A stretch of 62,500 nt of DNA. It comes from Cyanophora paradoxa (Eukaryota; Glaucocystophyceae; Cyanophorales; Cyanophoraceae). The position numbers and the translations under genes are program-made. The stretch lies in the NCBI GenBank assembly GCA_004431415.1, contig QPMI01000297.1, positions 1-62,500 of the forward strand, in the 5' to 3' direction. The notes under the pieces are model-generated. The model was not told the origin of the DNA. It saw nothing but the letters and a program-made list of their open reading frames with translations, and did not search any database. This document shows, in pieces, positions 54,627-62,500 of this stretch (positions are counted from its first letter, which is position 1; each line of letters starts with the position of its first letter).

Positions 54627-55444
54627 CTCCTCAAGCGTCCCTGCGGCGCGCGTGGCTTCAGCTAGCGCTCGCAGCCTCGGGACTGCAGAAACCGAAAGGA
54701 CGTACTCAGAGGAGCTCGCGGGCTCGCCTTGGGGTATTCCTCGGAGTTCTCTTTGTTCCTCGGAGAAGCCGAGGCGGTCGTCGAAGTGAGCAGCGCGCGC
54801 TGGAGACGCGACGGGGGCGAGCTAGCGCGCGTACGCGACTTCCTGCGCCTTCTGGACGCTCCACAAAGCACTTAGGCCTCGCGCCCGGGCTCAGCGCACT
54901 TGCGTTCGTCGCCTCTCCGCTGGGGGGCCCTGCACAAATCATTAAGATCTCAGCGCAGCGAGTAATGCTCGGGCCGCGATCAAACACAGAGCTAGCTTGC
55001 TTGAGCATCTAAACTTCGGCGGTTTTCACGCACGTGAACGTCGAACGGTTCTTGTTGAAATTTTTGAGCTTGCCCAACTTCCTATGGCGCATTGATAGCA
55101 CAAGCAAGCAAGCTGCGGATAACACAAGCTGCGACTCGTGTCACTGCGTGACACGTGCGCTGGCAGCGCACGCTAGCGCTAGCGCTCGACTCCACTGCCG
55201 CAGTGCCATGCATGTACGTGCAAGCTTAAGTCGAGTCCCAGCCAAGATCGAATTGCGTGGCCCACTGGGCTGACATTTTTTTCCGCGAGCTGTGTACCCT
55301 GACCGAAAGGACCTCTGAAAGGTATTAAATATATTCGGCCATGCATATGATCACCGGGTCGCGCGCATCAAGCTACCAGGAGGGGGGGTGGGGTGGGGGT
55401 GGGTGGGGTGGGGATACCTGTGGCCCTGTCGCGCTTCACAGTTT
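54627..55444. other. Spacer with a G-rich microsatellite
   Basis: No gene is recognised. ORFs in 54,640-54,990 on both strands have no family resemblance. A GGGT/GGGGT-rich microsatellite lies at about 55,379-55,416 and could form G-quadruplexes. CACGTG and TGCATGCA palindromes are frequent around 55,030-55,350. Confidence 0.5.
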
Positions 55445-55658
55445 GTAAGGGGGTAAGGGGGCAAAGGCCCAGAAGACAGGTCCGAGAGCACTTGTAAGCG
55501 AAAAATGGGCAATATCAGTTCTCTCTCACATTAACAAACATGGTCTCAAATTCCAGCAATGAAATATGTGCAGTCCGACAAGGTTGCTATCCTAACACAT
55601 CACTATGTCCTAGCTAAGATCGCCTAAGATTTACAGGAAAGGAAAGGAAGTGTATAGT

Positions 55659-57942
<2,284 letters not shown>

Positions 57943-58289
57943 CGCTCGTTTGTCGGCCGGTCTGCAGCCGCGAACTAGTACCCGGGGGGGCCGACCAGGG
58001 GTACGAGAGCCCCGATTCCTAATTTGAGAAATTTAATATGCAATTGAAAAACGCATGCATTATACGCGCATGCATGCATGCGCAAGCAGCAATCTGCAAA
58101 CCAAAAGCCGCAGTTAAACCCTTCGATTTACGATCCGATCCGACCGGTAAACCTCAAACCAAAGCCCAATTGCAAACCCGACCAATCCTGTCCATCCTCA
58201 AGAAAAACGCCCGCCCAGCCCCGTCCAACGCCCGCCCAGCCCCGTCCAATCTCGAATATGTCCAAGATGCGGCTTTGTATTAAAATCAA
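57943..58289. promoter_or_regulatory. Upstream region of DYRK, downstream of GPN2
   Basis: No gene. A tandem pair of CGCCCGCCCAGCCCCGTCCA (about 58,208-58,246) and a GCATGC-rich block (58,052-58,082) are present. Confidence 0.5.
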
Positions 58290-59509
58290 TCAATCCCCAG
58301 ATCCAACAGTCAGGTTGCCAACAGCCCGATCAGCAGCACGGATCAAGGATAGCACCGACTCCTTGTCCTGGCAACCACAAGATGTAAGCAGTTGGCTTGA
58401 AGACGACAGCAGCGAATCAGACGGACTGTGACATTAAGGGTTTCGAAAGCGACAAGGCCGAAGTCCTCGACCAAACTGACAAGTGCCCTGAACGAGAGTC
58501 TTTAGACATGTGCCACATTTCCAGAAAAAAACCGCACTTGTTCAGCTCGGAGAATCTTCCCATGAGTGGATTGACATCAAGACTCTGGAGCAAGTATGAG
58601 AGATCCTGCACTTCCCTGTAGAAATCGAAACTGAAATCTGTGTTTCGAGCACAGAGGAATCTCTCAGCAACAGAATCCAGCAAACCAATGTGCCTCATGC
58701 ACGTACCCAAAGTGCCCATGCTGTTCAGAAGATCGGTCTTTGAAAACACATTTATGTGTGGAAGCTCCAGATGAAGCATCGTGGACAGGGAGAGAAGCAA
58801 GACCGAGATGTACTTAGCCGAGTCGTTGCAATGGTACGAGTCGACAAGATGCATTGCACATATCTGTGTTGTCTTTTAGACTGCGTTTGATCAGACGTCG
58901 TTCATTTTGGTTTACTCGATAGTTTAATCGCCTCTCGAGGTGTCGTAGTATGCGTTTCGTGCTCCCGTGGTGCGTGTACAATTCAACCTGCCCAGGCATG
59001 TCGAAAAGGATGTACTTCCCTGCGTAGTTTTATGCCGGACCTTATAACAACGTTCAGCCCTTCATAAAATGCTCCGCACCCTGCAGAGGGGCAAGTCGCT
59101 CCTCGAGCCAGTCGATGTTGCTCTCAAGATATTCCATGCAGAAGACAATGCCTGCTTCCGTGATGCAGCGGCAGATCGAAAGCGGGTCGGCAGCGCTTAC
59201 CACCGTTTGGTCCGAGTCCTTGGGAGTCCATCGCGTCCTCCAGGCGCACGAGGTCACGCACGTCCAACGAGCACTCATACCTTTCCAGCGCGTGAGGCGG
59301 GCACTTCGCGCACATCGACGGCCATACCGAAGGTTATCGTTGGCTGGATCCAGATTGACCACCGCTGCTGGCCTGCGCAGGGTGTTACATGCGCAGACGT
59401 ACATGCGAGACTCGCACCTTTTCAAGCCCTGCAAGACCTCGAGAGCGCCGGCGCAGTACGTCGACTTGCCAGACCCGGGCGGCCCGACAACGACCTGCCC
59501 GAATGGCAT
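58290..59509 (-). CDS. GPN2: GPN-loop GTPase 2
   Basis: GPN GTPases help assemble and import RNA polymerases, mainly Pol II. ATG 59509 gives MPFGQVVVGPPGSGKSTYC, the P loop. Then come VVNLDPANDNLRYG (about 59,360-59,320), the GPN loop GLGPNGG (about 59,220), VFCMEYLESNIDWLEERL (about 59,145-59,095), YILFDMPGQVELYTHHGS with the G3 motif (about 59,010-58,960), VDSYHCNDSAKYISVLLLSL (58,850-58,795), the G4-type NVFSKTDLL, and FYREVQDLSYLL. Two small final exons read ALVSLVEDFGLVAFETLNVT (58,490-58,434) and DKESVLSLIRAADRAVGN, ending at TGA 58290-58292. Order and length match GPN2. Donors are GT. Confidence 0.93.
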
Positions 59510-59976
59510 CGCAATGGCATCTAGTGCTGTACGCAGTGGCTAGAGGCGTTTTCGATCGCTTCGCTCCCGCTGCGCCTGCGCTCGTTCCTATCCTGGGCTG
59601 CCGCTTCTCGCCGCAGCTAGCGCTCATGCTCGGGCAGCAGCAGCCGTACCCAGCACCCGGTGCCACGGTCCATCGCACGGACGGTTCGTGCAGCGCCGCA
59701 TCAGGACGTAGCACCGCGACCAGCTGAAGCCGGAGCGCTGCTTGCGCTAACCCTAAGGTTTGCCCTTGGTTCCGATGGCATGACGGGGTCGAATGACAGC
59801 GGCGCGTTCAGTACTCCGGCGAGGCTTGCGCATTGATAACACAGGCAAACTACTGGCAACGTAGGCTAGCCTGAGCGGACGCGAGACCGTACACGTACAC
59901 GACCGTCCGCCGGCGGGCAAGCTACTGCGCGTACGACCGTCCGCCGGCGAGGCTTGCCCGTACAGAGTTGCAGGCG
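59510..59976. promoter_or_regulatory. Divergent promoter region of GPN2 and katanin
   Basis: The 467-base spacer has no gene. It holds a telomere-like GCTAACCCTAAGG (about 59,747-59,759) and a direct repeat GACCGTCCGCCGGCG at 59,900-59,914 and 59,935-59,949. Confidence 0.5.
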
Positions 59977-62197
<2,221 letters not shown>

Positions 62198-62500
62198 GCC
62201 TGCAACTGATTGCTGTTTCAATTGTATAATTTTCTTCTGTACTTCTAATCTTGAATGATCATCATCGGTTTCCCCCTCTCCCGTCTTCCCTAACACCCTG
62301 TCTGGCTTGTTAGGGAGCAGGTCAGTTCAGGAAGTTAGGGCTTTTTCTTTGCATGGGGACCCTACGGCCCGGGTTGGGACTTTGTGCAGCTTATTTATCA
62401 CAGGTTCTCGAGAGCATCTTTCATCACTACCCACGCTATATAGCTAGTGGGTCCCTGACAGAGCCTTGCATGCCCCTCTAGGGGCATCTGCGGTTTTGTC
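62198..62500. other. 3' flank of katanin
   Basis: No gene is visible to the window end. GGTTAGGGA-like direct repeats (CTTGTTAGGGAGCAGG and GAAGTTAGGGCT) and a CCCTCTAGGGGC palindrome are present. Confidence 0.4.

Overview
This is a stretch of eukaryotic nuclear genome. Genes lie on both strands, are intron-rich (introns mostly about 40-200 bases), and code for typical eukaryotic proteins: THO complex, UFM1 conjugation, complex I, a DYRK kinase, katanin, BAG6 and a meiotic axis protein. Several genes point to an organism with centrioles and flagella (Sfi1-repeat protein, DPY30+GAF radial-spoke-like protein, katanin p60, CTF-x-P repeat protein). Prephenate/arogenate dehydratase and a Rubisco-LSMT-type SET protein fit a photosynthetic or once-photosynthetic protist. 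Frequent GC-AG introns are reminiscent of haptophytes and some other algae, but I cannot fix the lineage from sequence alone.

The window has two compositional halves. Positions 1 to about 17,560 are extremely GC-rich in exons, introns and spacers, except for a spacer at 3.6-4.7 kb. From there to the end the sequence is much closer to balanced. In the GC-rich half many introns start with GC; in the other half nearly every splice donor I read is GT.

Layout, GC-rich half: Sfi1-repeat protein (+, 5' end outside the window); Pro/Ala-rich unknown (-); PLAT + C2 + MCTP-type membrane protein (+); SET-domain methyltransferase (-); THOC1 (+). Second half: membrane protein (-); FtsJ-like RNA methyltransferase (+); DPY30/GAF protein (-); DnaJ-type zinc-finger protein (-); coiled-coil protein (+); a repeat island; PHD-finger protein (-); SYCP2-like meiotic axis protein (-); conserved coiled-coil protein (-); UFC1 (-); prephenate dehydratase (+); a small inverted-repeat-bounded element; BAG6 (-); tyrosine aminotransferase (-); NDUFS4 (+); a two-helix membrane protein (-); CTF-x-P repeat protein (+); a truncated copy of the DYRK 3' end next to a broken gene; DYRK kinase (-); GPN2 (-); katanin p60 (+).

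The genes do not form one pathway. Recurring themes are cytoskeleton/flagellum, RNA handling and aromatic amino acid metabolism (a dehydratase towards Phe and an aminotransferase acting on Tyr/Phe about 5 kb apart). The most unusual feature is repeated shuffling of gene fragments: a piece of the PHD gene at the SYCP2-like 3' end, a piece of the SYCP2-like gene inside an inverted-repeat element at 41 kb, and a copied DYRK 3' end at 53.5 kb. Gene spans below include introns; exon edges were judged by eye from reading frames, splice signals and family resemblance.
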